DNA from: Stutzerimonas stutzeri
GTDB taxonomy: Bacteria; Pseudomonadota; Gammaproteobacteria; Pseudomonadales; Pseudomonadaceae
Direction: 5' to 3'
Assembly (NCBI RefSeq): GCF_000590475.1
Contig: NZ_CP007441.1
Location: 455,038-519,037 of the forward strand
Length of the DNA stretch: 64,000 nt
Position numbers and translations under genes: made by a program. Shown one piece after another: positions 45,919 to 55,093 of this stretch (position 1 is its first letter; each line of letters starts with the position of its first letter). The notes under the pieces are model-generated. The model was given only the letters and a program-made list of their open reading frames with translations. It was not told the DNA's origin and did not search any database.

Positions 45919-48123
45919 ATGACTACTCAAGGACTCAGCGAGAGCGAATTGCAGCTTGCCTCCGCCGGTGAGGCGCCGTTGCCGCCGGAGCTTTCGCAAG
46001 AAGCGGAGAAGGTGGAAGACGTGCCAGCGCCGCCGCCGGTGCAACCGGTGCCGAACCTGGACGACAACAGTCTCTATATCCATCGGGAGCTGTCGCAGCT
46101 GCAATTCAATATCCGCGTGCTGGAGCAGGCGTTGGATGAGTCCTACCCGCTTCTGGAGCGGCTGAAGTTCCTGCTGATCTTCTCCAGCAACCTCGACGAG
46201 TTCTTCGAGATTCGGGTCGCGGGGTTGAAGAAGCAGGTCACCTTCGCTCGCGAACAGGCAGGGGCCGATGGCCTGCAGCCGCACCAAGCCCTGGCGCGGA
46301 TCTCTGATCTGGTCCATGAGCAGGTCAATCGACAGTATTCGATACTCAATGAGGTGTTGCTGCCGGAACTGGCCAAGCACCAAGTGCGCTTTATCCGTCG
46401 ACGGCACTGGACGACGAAGATCAAGACTTGGGTGCGTCGCTATTTCCGTGACGAAATCGCGCCGATTATCACCCCGATCGGCCTGGATCCGACTCATCCG
46501 TTCCCGTTGCTGGTGAACAAGAGCCTGAACTTCATCGTCGAGCTGGAGGGCATCGATGCCTTTGGACGCGACTCGGGGCTGGCGATCATTCCGGCTCCGC
46601 GGCTGCTGCCACGAGTGATACGCGTCCCCGAAGAGGTAGGCGGTCCAGGTGCCAATTACGTGTTCCTGTCATCTATGATCCATGCCCATGCGGACGACCT
46701 GTTCCATGGCATGAAGGTCAAGGGCTGCTATCAGTTCCGTCTGACGCGAAACGCTGACCTATCGGTCGACACAGAGGATGTCGAGGATCTGGCACGGGCG
46801 CTGCGGGGCGAGCTGATCTCCCGGCGATATGGCGATGCGGTGCGGCTGGAGGTGGTGGACACCTGCCCGTCGCACCTGGCCGATTTCCTGCTCAAGCAGT
46901 TCAGCCTGAGCGAAAGCGAACTCTATCGGGTCAACGGTCCGGTCAACCTGACCCGACTGTTCGGCATCACCGGGCTGGATAGCCACCCGGAATTGCAATA
47001 CACGCCGTTCACGCCGGCGATCCCCAAGCTGCTGCAAAACAGTGAGAATATTTTCAGCGTTGTCGGCAAGCAGGACATTCTGCTGCTGCATCCTTACGAG
47101 TCGTTCACGCCTGTGGTCGACCTTCTGCGCGAGGCCGCCAAGGATCCTTGTGTGCTGGCGGTCAAACAGACGCTGTATCGCTCCGGCGCCAACTCGGAAA
47201 TCGTCGACGCGCTGGTTGAAGCGGCGCGTAACGGCAAAGAAGTCACGGCGGTGATCGAGCTGCGGGCGCGCTTCGACGAGGAGTCCAACCTGCAGCTGGC
47301 GAGCCGACTCCAGCAGGCCGGTGCTGTGGTGATCTACGGCGTGGTCGGCTACAAGACCCACGCCAAGATGATGCTGATCCTGCGCCGCGAAAATGGCGAA
47401 TTGCGGCGCTATGCGCATCTCGGGACCGGCAACTACCACGCCGGCAATGCCCGGCTGTACACCGATTACAGTCTGCTGACCTCGGATGATGCGCTCTGTG
47501 AAGACGTGTCCAAACTGTTCAGTCAGTTAATCGGCATGGGCAAGACCATGCGCATGAAGAAACTGCTGCATGCGCCGTTCACCCTGAAGAAAGCGCTGCT
47601 CGATATGATCGCCCAGGAAACCCAGCAGGCCAGCGAAGGCAAGCCGGCGCATATCATCCTCAAGATCAACTCGCTGACCGACGCGAAGATGATTCGTGCC
47701 TTGTACAAGGCCAGTCAGACCGGCGTGCGGATCGACCTGATCGTGCGAGGAATGTGCTGCTTACGTCCGGGCGTGGTTGGTGTTTCGCACAACATTCAAG
47801 TGCGTTCGATCATAGGTCGCTTCCTCGAGCACAGCCGAGTCTTCTACTTTCTCAACGGTGGCGACGAAAAGCTCTATCTGTCCAGCGCCGACTGGATGGA
47901 GCGTAATCTGGACCGTCGGGTAGAAACGTGCTTTCCAGTAGAGGGCAAGAAGCTGATCACGCGGGTGAAAAAGGAGTTGGAAGGCTTCCTCACCGATAAT
48001 ACGCAGAGCTGGGTGCTGCAGTCCGATGGCGGTTACCTGCGCAACAGCCCGAGTGGCAACCAGAACCCGCGTAACGTTCAGAACGCGCTGTTGGAGCGCC
48101 TAGGCAGCCCTACCGCACGCTGA
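45919..48123 (+). CDS. ppk: Polyphosphate kinase 1
   Basis: 734 aa from the ATG at 45919. N-terminal ~40 residues are acidic/proline-rich and extra to E. coli PPK. Then the PPK1 core: YIHRELSQLQFNIRVLEQA, KFLLIFSSNLDEFFEIRVAG and the two PLD-like domains with the autophosphorylated His in YGVVGYKTHAKMMLI and HLGTGNYHAGNARLYTDY. It makes inorganic polyphosphate from ATP. It is probably cotranscribed with hemB and faces ppx on the opposite strand. Confidence 0.96.
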   Translation: MTTQGLSESELQLASAGEAPLPPELSQEAEKVEDVPAPPPVQPVPNLDDNSLYIHRELSQLQFNIRVLEQALDESYPLLERLKFLLIFSSNLDEFFEIRVAGLKKQVTFAREQAGADGLQPHQALARISDLVHEQVNRQYSILNEVLLPELAKHQVRFIRRRHWTTKIKTWVRRYFRDEIAPIITPIGLDPTHPFPLLVNKSLNFIVELEGIDAFGRDSGLAIIPAPRLLPRVIRVPEEVGGPGANYVFLSSMIHAHADDLFHGMKVKGCYQFRLTRNADLSVDTEDVEDLARALRGELISRRYGDAVRLEVVDTCPSHLADFLLKQFSLSESELYRVNGPVNLTRLFGITGLDSHPELQYTPFTPAIPKLLQNSENIFSVVGKQDILLLHPYESFTPVVDLLREAAKDPCVLAVKQTLYRSGANSEIVDALVEAARNGKEVTAVIELRARFDEESNLQLASRLQQAGAVVIYGVVGYKTHAKMMLILRRENGELRRYAHLGTGNYHAGNARLYTDYSLLTSDDALCEDVSKLFSQLIGMGKTMRMKKLLHAPFTLKKALLDMIAQETQQASEGKPAHIILKINSLTDAKMIRALYKASQTGVRIDLIVRGMCCLRPGVVGVSHNIQVRSIIGRFLEHSRVFYFLNGGDEKLYLSSADWMERNLDRRVETCFPVEGKKLITRVKKELEGFLTDNTQSWVLQSDGGYLRNSPSGNQNPRNVQNALLERLGSPTAR

Positions 48124-48174
48124 CCAGTCACGGTGCGCTTGCCGGCTGCGTGCGGTTCGGCCTGCAAGGCGCAC

Positions 48175-49677
48175 TCAGCGCACCGTTAGGGTGAAGTCGA
48201 TCCGATTCAGCCACTCAGCCTCCAAGGCGAAGTCGGCCTGGGTCAGCGGATTGTTTTCCAGCCAGCCTTCAGGGAAAGCCACGTCGAGACTGTTGTCGCC
48301 GGCTTTGAGCGTGAACGCTGGCGCCTGCTGCGGCCCGCGGATGTGATGGAACAGGATAGCGAAGCGCAGCAGCACGCAGAGCCGGGTAAGCTTCACGCCG
48401 TCTTCGCTCAGCTCTTCGAACTTCTGGCTCGGTATGTTGCGGCGATGGCCGCGCACGAGTAGGGCGAGCATTTGCTGGTCCTGACGAGAAAAGCCTGGAA
48501 GATCGGAGTGCTCGATCAGGTAGGCGCCGTGCTTGTGGTAGTGATAGTGCGCGATATCCAGACCCACTTCGTGAATCCGCGCAGCCCAGCGCAGCAACTC
48601 ACGGTGCCAGTCCTCGTCCAGGCCCCAGTCGGACGACACTTGGTCGAGCGCTTCCAGCGCCTTGCTTTCGACCCGCGCCGCCTGCTCGATATCGACGTGA
48701 TAACGCTCCATGAGAAAACTAAGGGTACGATCGCGGATATCTTCATGGTGATGACGGCCGATGAGGTCGTAGAGCACGCCTTCACGCAGTGCGCCTTCGG
48801 AATGAGCCATGCTGGTGAGCTCCAGCGCATCGAAGATCGCTTCGAGGATGGCCAGGCCTGCCGGAAAGATGGCTCGACGATCCGGCTTGATGCCGTCCAT
48901 GTCGAGCTTGTCCACCTCGCCCAGCTTGAAGAGTTTGCGCTTGAGCCAGCCAAGCCCTTCGCTGGTGACTTGGCCACTGCTCAGCCCGGCGCCCTTGATT
49001 GCGAGACCGATAGCGCGGATGGTGCCGGACGCACCCACCGCATCCTGCCAGCCGAGCCGGCGCAAACCGTGCTCGATACTCATCAGCTCCAGCCGTGCTG
49101 CCGTATAGGCCTGGGCGTAGCGCGCGGCGGTAATCTTGCCATCACGGAAGAAGCGCTGAGTGAAACTCACGCAGCCCATCTGCAGGCTTTCGCGTAGCAG
49201 CGAGTCAAATCCCTGGCCGACAATGTACTCGGTGCTGCCGCCGCCGATGTCGACCACCAACCGCTTGCCGGCGGCCGACGGGAAGGTGTGCGATACGCCA
49301 AGATAGATCAGGCGTGCCTCCTCGCGGCCGGAAATCACTTCCACCTGATGATCGAGGATCGCCTCGGCCTGACGGATGAATTGCGCACGATTGCGGGCTT
49401 CCCGCAGGGCATTGGTGCCCACCACACGTACCGTTCCCTGAGGCAGGTGATTGACCAACTGCGCGAAACGGCGCAAACAGTCGAGACCACGCTGCATGGC
49501 GTCATCGTCGAGCATCCGGTTTTCATCGATGCCTGCGGCCAGCTGGACCTTCTCACCGAGCCGCTCGATGATGCGCATTTCGCCGTTGCTAGTGCGGGCC
49601 AGCACCATGTGAAAGCTGTTCGATCCGAGATCGAGGGCGGCGATCATCGGAGAAGGTTCGGCGGCTGGTGGGCGCAT
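48175..49677 (-). CDS. ppx: Exopolyphosphatase (Ppx/GppA family)
   Basis: 500 aa from the ATG at 49677; a TTG at 49695 and an internal ATG at 49647 are alternatives. The ASKHA fold shows AALDLGSNSFHMVLART, then VVDIGGGSTEYIVG, with the HD-like C-terminal domain (WAARIHEVGLDIAHYHYHKHGAYLIEHSD) typical of full-length Ppx. It degrades polyphosphate from the end and may hydrolyse pppGpp. It is convergent with ppk (51-bp gap), not in an operon with it. Confidence 0.94.
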   Translation of the reverse strand: MRPPAAEPSPMIAALDLGSNSFHMVLARTSNGEMRIIERLGEKVQLAAGIDENRMLDDDAMQRGLDCLRRFAQLVNHLPQGTVRVVGTNALREARNRAQFIRQAEAILDHQVEVISGREEARLIYLGVSHTFPSAAGKRLVVDIGGGSTEYIVGQGFDSLLRESLQMGCVSFTQRFFRDGKITAARYAQAYTAARLELMSIEHGLRRLGWQDAVGASGTIRAIGLAIKGAGLSSGQVTSEGLGWLKRKLFKLGEVDKLDMDGIKPDRRAIFPAGLAILEAIFDALELTSMAHSEGALREGVLYDLIGRHHHEDIRDRTLSFLMERYHVDIEQAARVESKALEALDQVSSDWGLDEDWHRELLRWAARIHEVGLDIAHYHYHKHGAYLIEHSDLPGFSRQDQQMLALLVRGHRRNIPSQKFEELSEDGVKLTRLCVLLRFAILFHHIRGPQQAPAFTLKAGDNSLDVAFPEGWLENNPLTQADFALEAEWLNRIDFTLTVR

Positions 49678-49887
49678 GGGGCAGTCTCTGTGCAAAACCC
49701 CGACATCCTGACATGATCATCGACATTCGCCAACGCACAACGTCCATACGAAGCGTCCGGTTATCGGTCCCACAGCTTGCGACCCGTTGCCATTCGGCGA
49801 TTGTCCAAGTGACAGGCTGCGGCTTTCGGTCCGCACCAAGCCGGGCTATGATGGCATCACTTTCTGTTTTGACCCTGGAGAAAATCC

Positions 49888-50214
49888 ATGAGCGAATACA
49901 TCAATAATGTCAGCGACAGCAGTTTCGAGCAGGACGTGCTCCAGGCAGATGGTCCTGTGCTGGTCGATTACTGGGCTGAGTGGTGTGGCCCGTGCAAGAT
50001 GATCGCTCCTGTGCTCGACGAGATTGCCAAGGAATATGAGGGTAAGCTCAAAGTCTGCAAACTGAACATTGACGAGAACCAGGAAACTCCGCCGAAGTAT
50101 GGCGTTCGCGGCATTCCTACTCTGATGCTGTTCAAGAACGGTAATGTCGAAGCCACCAAGGTAGGCGCTCTATCGAAGTCGCAGCTGGCTGCATTTCTCG
50201 ACAGCAATATCTGA
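49888..50214 (+). CDS. trxA: Thioredoxin 1
   Basis: 108 aa. Active site WCGPCK with Cys33/Cys36, and the cis-proline loop VRGIPTLMLF. It is the general cytosolic disulfide reductase, recycled by TrxB. A GGAG site precedes the ATG, and TATGAT about 40 bp upstream is a likely -10 element. It is a monocistronic unit ended by the hairpin at 50231-50262, with rho downstream as in E. coli and Pseudomonas. Confidence 0.97.
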   Translation: MSEYINNVSDSSFEQDVLQADGPVLVDYWAEWCGPCKMIAPVLDEIAKEYEGKLKVCKLNIDENQETPPKYGVRGIPTLMLFKNGNVEATKVGALSKSQLAAFLDSNI

Positions 50215-50230
50215 GTCAACGCTCCGTTTT

Positions 50231-50262
50231 AAAAAGCCCTCGCTAATGCGGGGGCTTTTTTT
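50231..50262 (+). terminator. Intrinsic terminator after trxA
   Basis: AAAAAGCCCTCGC-TAAT-GCGGGGGCTTTTTTT, a stem with one mismatch and a seven-T tail, 17 bp after the trxA stop. Confidence 0.9.
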
Positions 50263-50272
50263 AACTGCAGAG

Positions 50273-50301
50273 TGGACGCTTCGTCTGAGCAGTGCTAAAT
50301 T
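50273..50301 (+). promoter_or_regulatory. Putative sigma70 promoter of rho
   Basis: TGGACG and TAAATT separated by 17 bp, just after the trxA terminator and about 140 bp ahead of rho. Moderate match to consensus. The following leader is pyrimidine-rich and G-poor, as expected of a Rho-autoregulated leader. Confidence 0.5.
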
Positions 50302-50443
50302 CGGATTCGCGACGCTTCTTCCGTCGCCCTCTGCATGCCGTCGCCGACGCACTTCCGCCTCATAAAGCACAACGAACTCCGTTCGTCTCTTGCTGCGCGG
50401 CTTCTCAAGCTAATCGCTTTCTTCATCCCTTCTGACTCTTTCT

Positions 50444-51703
<1,260 letters not shown>

Positions 51704-51724
51704 GCGTCCGGTCGTTACCGCCGA

Positions 51725-51750
51725 GGCCGGGGAAACCCGGCCTTTGTCTG
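51725..51750 (+). terminator. Intrinsic terminator after rho
   Basis: GGCCGGG-GAAA-CCCGGCC followed by TTTGTCTGTCT, 20 bp past the rho stop. Perfect 7-bp stem with GAAA loop, but the T-run is short and interrupted. Confidence 0.75.
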
Positions 51751-51826
51751 TCTGCAGGTTTCGGAATCGTCGGCGCGAAGGCTAAACTCTGCGCCCCGAA
51801 ACCTGCTGGCCATGCGAGGCTCAAGC

Positions 51827-53293
51827 ATGCAGTACCGCGATTTGCGCGACTTTATCAGCGGCCTGGAACAGCGCGGTGAACTCAAGCGCGTTTCGACAGC
51901 CGTCTCTCCTATTCTGGAAATGACCGAGATTTGCGATCGCACGCTGCGCAAGCAGGGTCCCGCGTTGCTGTTCGAGAACCCGACCGGCTTCGACATGCCG
52001 GTTCTCGGCAATCTTTTTGGCACGCCCAAGCGAGTCGCATTGGGAATGGGCGCCGAGGAGGTGTCGGAGTTGCGCGAGATCGGCAAGCTGCTGGCCTTTC
52101 TCAAGGAACCGGAGCCGCCGAAGGGGCTCAAGGATGCCTGGAGCAAGCTGCCGATTTACAAGAAAGTCATCAGCATGGCGCCCAAGGTGCTCAAGGACGC
52201 GCCTTGCCAGGAAGTGGTGCTGGAGGGCGACGATGTCGACCTGTCCAAGTTGCCAGTGCAGACCTGCTGGCCTGGCGATGCTGGGCCGCTGATCACCTGG
52301 GGCCTGACCATCACCAAGGGGCCGAACAAGGAACGGCAGAACCTGGGGATCTACCGGCAACAGGTAATCGGCCGCAACAAGGTGATCATGCGCTGGCTCA
52401 GCCATCGCGGCGGCGCGCTGGATTTTCGTGAATGGTGCGACAAGTACCCCGACCGCCCGTATCCCGTCGCGGTAGCGTTGGGCGCCGATCCTGCGACCAT
52501 TCTCGGCGCGGTCACGCCGGTGCCCGATTCGCTGTCCGAGTATGCCTTTGCCGGCCTGTTGCGCGGCAGCCGCACCGAGCTGATCAAATGCCGAGGCAGT
52601 GATCTGCAAGTGCCGGCCGGCGCCGAGATCGTGCTCGAGGGCTATATCCAGCCCGGCGAGATGGCCGACGAAGGGCCCTATGGCGACCATACCGGCTACT
52701 ACAACGAGGTTGATCGCTTCCCGGTGTTCACCGTCGAGCGCATCACCAAGCGTCGCGATGCGATTTATCACAGCACTTACACCGGGCGACCGCCCGACGA
52801 GCCGGCCATACTCGGCGTAGCGCTCAACGAAGTCTTCGTGCCGATTCTGCAGAAGCAGTTCCCTGAGATCACCGACTTCTATCTGCCACCCGAAGGCTGT
52901 TCCTATCGCATGGCGGTGGTGACTATGAAAAAGCAGTACCCTGGTCATGCCAAGCGCGTGATGCTGGGTGTCTGGAGTTTCCTGCGGCAGTTCATGTACA
53001 CCAAATTCGTGATCGTCACCGATGACGACATCAATGCGCGCGACTGGAACGATGTCATCTGGGCGATCACCACGCGCATGGACCCTAAGCGCGATACCGT
53101 GCTGATCGAAAACACCCCTATCGACTACCTCGATTTCGCCTCCCCGGTATCTGGCCTAGGCAGCAAGATGGGGCTCGATGCCACGCACAAATGGCCGGGC
53201 GAGACTAGTCGTGAATGGGGCCGTGCCATCGTTCAGGACGAGGCAGTCAAGCGCCGGGTCGACGAACTCTGGACCGAGCTGGGCATCGATTGA
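51827..53293 (+). CDS. ubiD: 4-hydroxy-3-polyprenylbenzoate decarboxylase UbiD
   Basis: 488 aa from the ATG at 51827 (MQYRDLRDFISGLEQRGELKRV), with GAGG 8 bases upstream; an ATG five codons earlier is less likely. UbiD uses prenylated FMN supplied by UbiX to decarboxylate the ubiquinone ring precursor. Visible blocks: PALLFENPTGFDMPVLGNLFG, the prFMN site near ITKGPNKERQNLGIYRQQVIG, and the catalytic E-D-E region around DEGPYGDHTGYYNE. An oxidoreductase gene follows 34 bp later. Confidence 0.96.
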   Translation: MQYRDLRDFISGLEQRGELKRVSTAVSPILEMTEICDRTLRKQGPALLFENPTGFDMPVLGNLFGTPKRVALGMGAEEVSELREIGKLLAFLKEPEPPKGLKDAWSKLPIYKKVISMAPKVLKDAPCQEVVLEGDDVDLSKLPVQTCWPGDAGPLITWGLTITKGPNKERQNLGIYRQQVIGRNKVIMRWLSHRGGALDFREWCDKYPDRPYPVAVALGADPATILGAVTPVPDSLSEYAFAGLLRGSRTELIKCRGSDLQVPAGAEIVLEGYIQPGEMADEGPYGDHTGYYNEVDRFPVFTVERITKRRDAIYHSTYTGRPPDEPAILGVALNEVFVPILQKQFPEITDFYLPPEGCSYRMAVVTMKKQYPGHAKRVMLGVWSFLRQFMYTKFVIVTDDDINARDWNDVIWAITTRMDPKRDTVLIENTPIDYLDFASPVSGLGSKMGLDATHKWPGETSREWGRAIVQDEAVKRRVDELWTELGID

Positions 53294-53327
53294 TGACTGG
53301 TAGTCGTTATTTCAGGTTTTTGAATAG

Positions 53328-54299
53328 ATGAAAGTTACGCTGCAACCTTCCGGCGCGGTACTCGACGTCCAACGTGGCGAGCGAATACTCGACGCTGCCC
53401 GGCGCCTGGGCTACGACTGCCCGCAGGCCTGTCGCAACGGTAATTGCCTGATCTGCGCGGCATTGTTGGTGAGCGGCCGGGTGCGCCAGCGTGGAGAAAG
53501 CCACGATCATGGCGAAATCTTTACGTGCCTGGCCGAACCGGAAGAAGATTGCGTTCTGCTGTGGGACGGCGTGCTTGCTCCAGGTGAATTGCCGGTACGC
53601 ACGCTCAGCTGCCAATTAATCAGTTGCGAAGCGGTGGGCGGCGACGTGTTTCGGCTACTGCTTCGCGCACCTGCGGGCAAGCCGCTACGCTATCACGCCG
53701 GCCAGTACCTACTGCTGGAGCGAGAAGATGGCGAATTCAGCGCTTTTTCGCTGGCGTCCGCGCCCGCACGCGGGCGTGAACTGGAGTTGCACGTGCTGGC
53801 GCGCGAGCCGTCGTCGATTGGACTGCTCGATTTCATCAGGCGCAAGGGCATGGCCAAGATCCAGATGCCGTTCGGTGACACGCATCTGGCCGAGCTACCG
53901 GACGGTCCGCTGGTGCTGATCGCGGCGGGAACCGGCATGGCGCAGATGCACAGTTTGATCGAATATTGCCGGGGCGAAGGGTTCGCGCATCCGGTGCATC
54001 TGTATTGGGGAGTGCGTCGGCCGGAAGATTTTTATCAGCTTCCACATTGGGAGGAGTGGCGGCGCATGCCGAATCTTTCGCTCCATCAGGTCGTCAGCGA
54101 CGTCTGCGGCTGGCAGGGGCGTTGCGGCATGCTGCATGAAGCCGTCTGCGAAGATTTCACCGATCTGAAGCCGGTTCACGTCTATGCCAGCGGCTCTCCG
54201 GCAATGATCTACGGCACGCTGGACGCGCTGGTTGAAGCGGGAATGGATGCAGCGCAGATGCGTGCCGACGTGTTCGCGTATGCGCCAAGGGAGCCCTAG
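53328..54299 (+). CDS. 2Fe-2S/flavin NAD(P)H oxidoreductase (AscD/phenol-hydroxylase-reductase type)
   Basis: 323 aa. N-terminal plant-type ferredoxin domain (about 1-85) with CRNGNCLIC (C-x4-C-x2-C) and a later Cys in FTCLAEPEED. FAD domain (about 90-195) with the FAD-binding region FSAFSLASAPARG in place of the usual RxYS. NAD domain with LVLIAAGTGMAQMHSLIEY and the C-terminal YASGSPAMIYG. It resembles CDP-6-deoxy-glucoseen reductase and oxygenase reductase components. The partner is unknown. It follows ubiD closely, as in other Pseudomonas, so a quinone-related role is possible but unproven. Confidence 0.87.
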   Translation: MKVTLQPSGAVLDVQRGERILDAARRLGYDCPQACRNGNCLICAALLVSGRVRQRGESHDHGEIFTCLAEPEEDCVLLWDGVLAPGELPVRTLSCQLISCEAVGGDVFRLLLRAPAGKPLRYHAGQYLLLEREDGEFSAFSLASAPARGRELELHVLAREPSSIGLLDFIRRKGMAKIQMPFGDTHLAELPDGPLVLIAAGTGMAQMHSLIEYCRGEGFAHPVHLYWGVRRPEDFYQLPHWEEWRRMPNLSLHQVVSDVCGWQGRCGMLHEAVCEDFTDLKPVHVYASGSPAMIYGTLDALVEAGMDAAQMRADVFAYAPREP

Positions 54300-54390
54300 C
54301 GGGCTGCTTGGTTAGTGGAGCCGGTAGACTTTGAGGGCCTTCTCCGTAGGGTCCTCGGCAGGCTTGACGATTGACCGAAAGCCGCCCGCA

Positions 54391-54420
54391 GCGCCGTTAC
54401 CGGCGCGCAGTGTTTTTCGA
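54391..54420. terminator. Possible hairpin between convergent genes
   Basis: GCGCCG-TTAC-CGGCGC followed by GCAGTGTTTTT. The stem is good but the T-run starts seven bases later, so it is a weak terminator candidate between the reductase (+) and the SPOR gene (-). Confidence 0.4.
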
Positions 54421-54433
54421 GTGCCGCCCCGGC

Positions 54434-55093
54434 TTAACGTACCTGCCGTTGCTGTAGCAACAGGTTGTTGTAACCGCTTGCCGCCAGGGTTTTCTGCGCT
54501 TGGCCAAGCAGCTCCCGATTGGCGAAGGGGCCGACCAGCACACGGTACCAGTCTTCGTCGCGCACGGTGACATTCTCGACCCGCACATCCTGACCCAGCA
54601 GAATGATCTGCGCCCTGACTTTCTCCGCGTCGGGTTTCTTGCGAAACGATCCGGCTTGCAGAAAGAACTGGGTAACCGGCGCCTTGGCGACCATGGGAGG
54701 CGGTGGCGGCACTTGACCGCTCAGTGCAGCTTCCGCGCGGGCGGCGTCGATCTTGGCGGCCTCTTCGGGTGTGACCGGTTTTGGCTGCTCCGGCTTCGGC
54801 TCTTCTGGCGGCAGGATCACTTCCGACTCAGGCAGTAACGTATAGAAGTCGTATTTCGGCTTCACCGGCTGGCCGCTTGCCTGCGTGGAGCGCTTTGGCG
54901 GCTCTTTAGGTTTGGGCGTGTCTTTGGCGCGCTTGATCTCATCTCCGCCGGGCTCGAGGTTCATCAGAAACATGATGAACCCACCAATGACCAGCCCACA
55001 GACCAGCCAAATCCAGCCGGGAACAGGCTTCTTGGCGGGCGCTTGGTAGCGGCTCGCTCCGCGTTTCGGCGCGGGTTTCTTCCTGGCTGCCAC
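54434..55093 (-). CDS. SPOR-domain membrane protein (FtsN-like)
   Basis: 219 aa. A short basic cytoplasmic tail (MAARKKPAPKRGASRYQAPAKK), one membrane helix (about 26-44), a proline/acid-rich periplasmic linker, and a C-terminal SPOR domain (about 140-215: TQFFLQAGSFRKKPDAEKVRAQIILLG) that binds denuded septal glycan. This is FtsN architecture, although FtsN proper is usually longer. It begins directly after the argS stop, so it is translationally linked to argS. Confidence 0.88.
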   Translation of the reverse strand: MAARKKPAPKRGASRYQAPAKKPVPGWIWLVCGLVIGGFIMFLMNLEPGGDEIKRAKDTPKPKEPPKRSTQASGQPVKPKYDFYTLLPESEVILPPEEPKPEQPKPVTPEEAAKIDAARAEAALSGQVPPPPPMVAKAPVTQFFLQAGSFRKKPDAEKVRAQIILLGQDVRVENVTVRDEDWYRVLVGPFANRELLGQAQKTLAASGYNNLLLQQRQVR

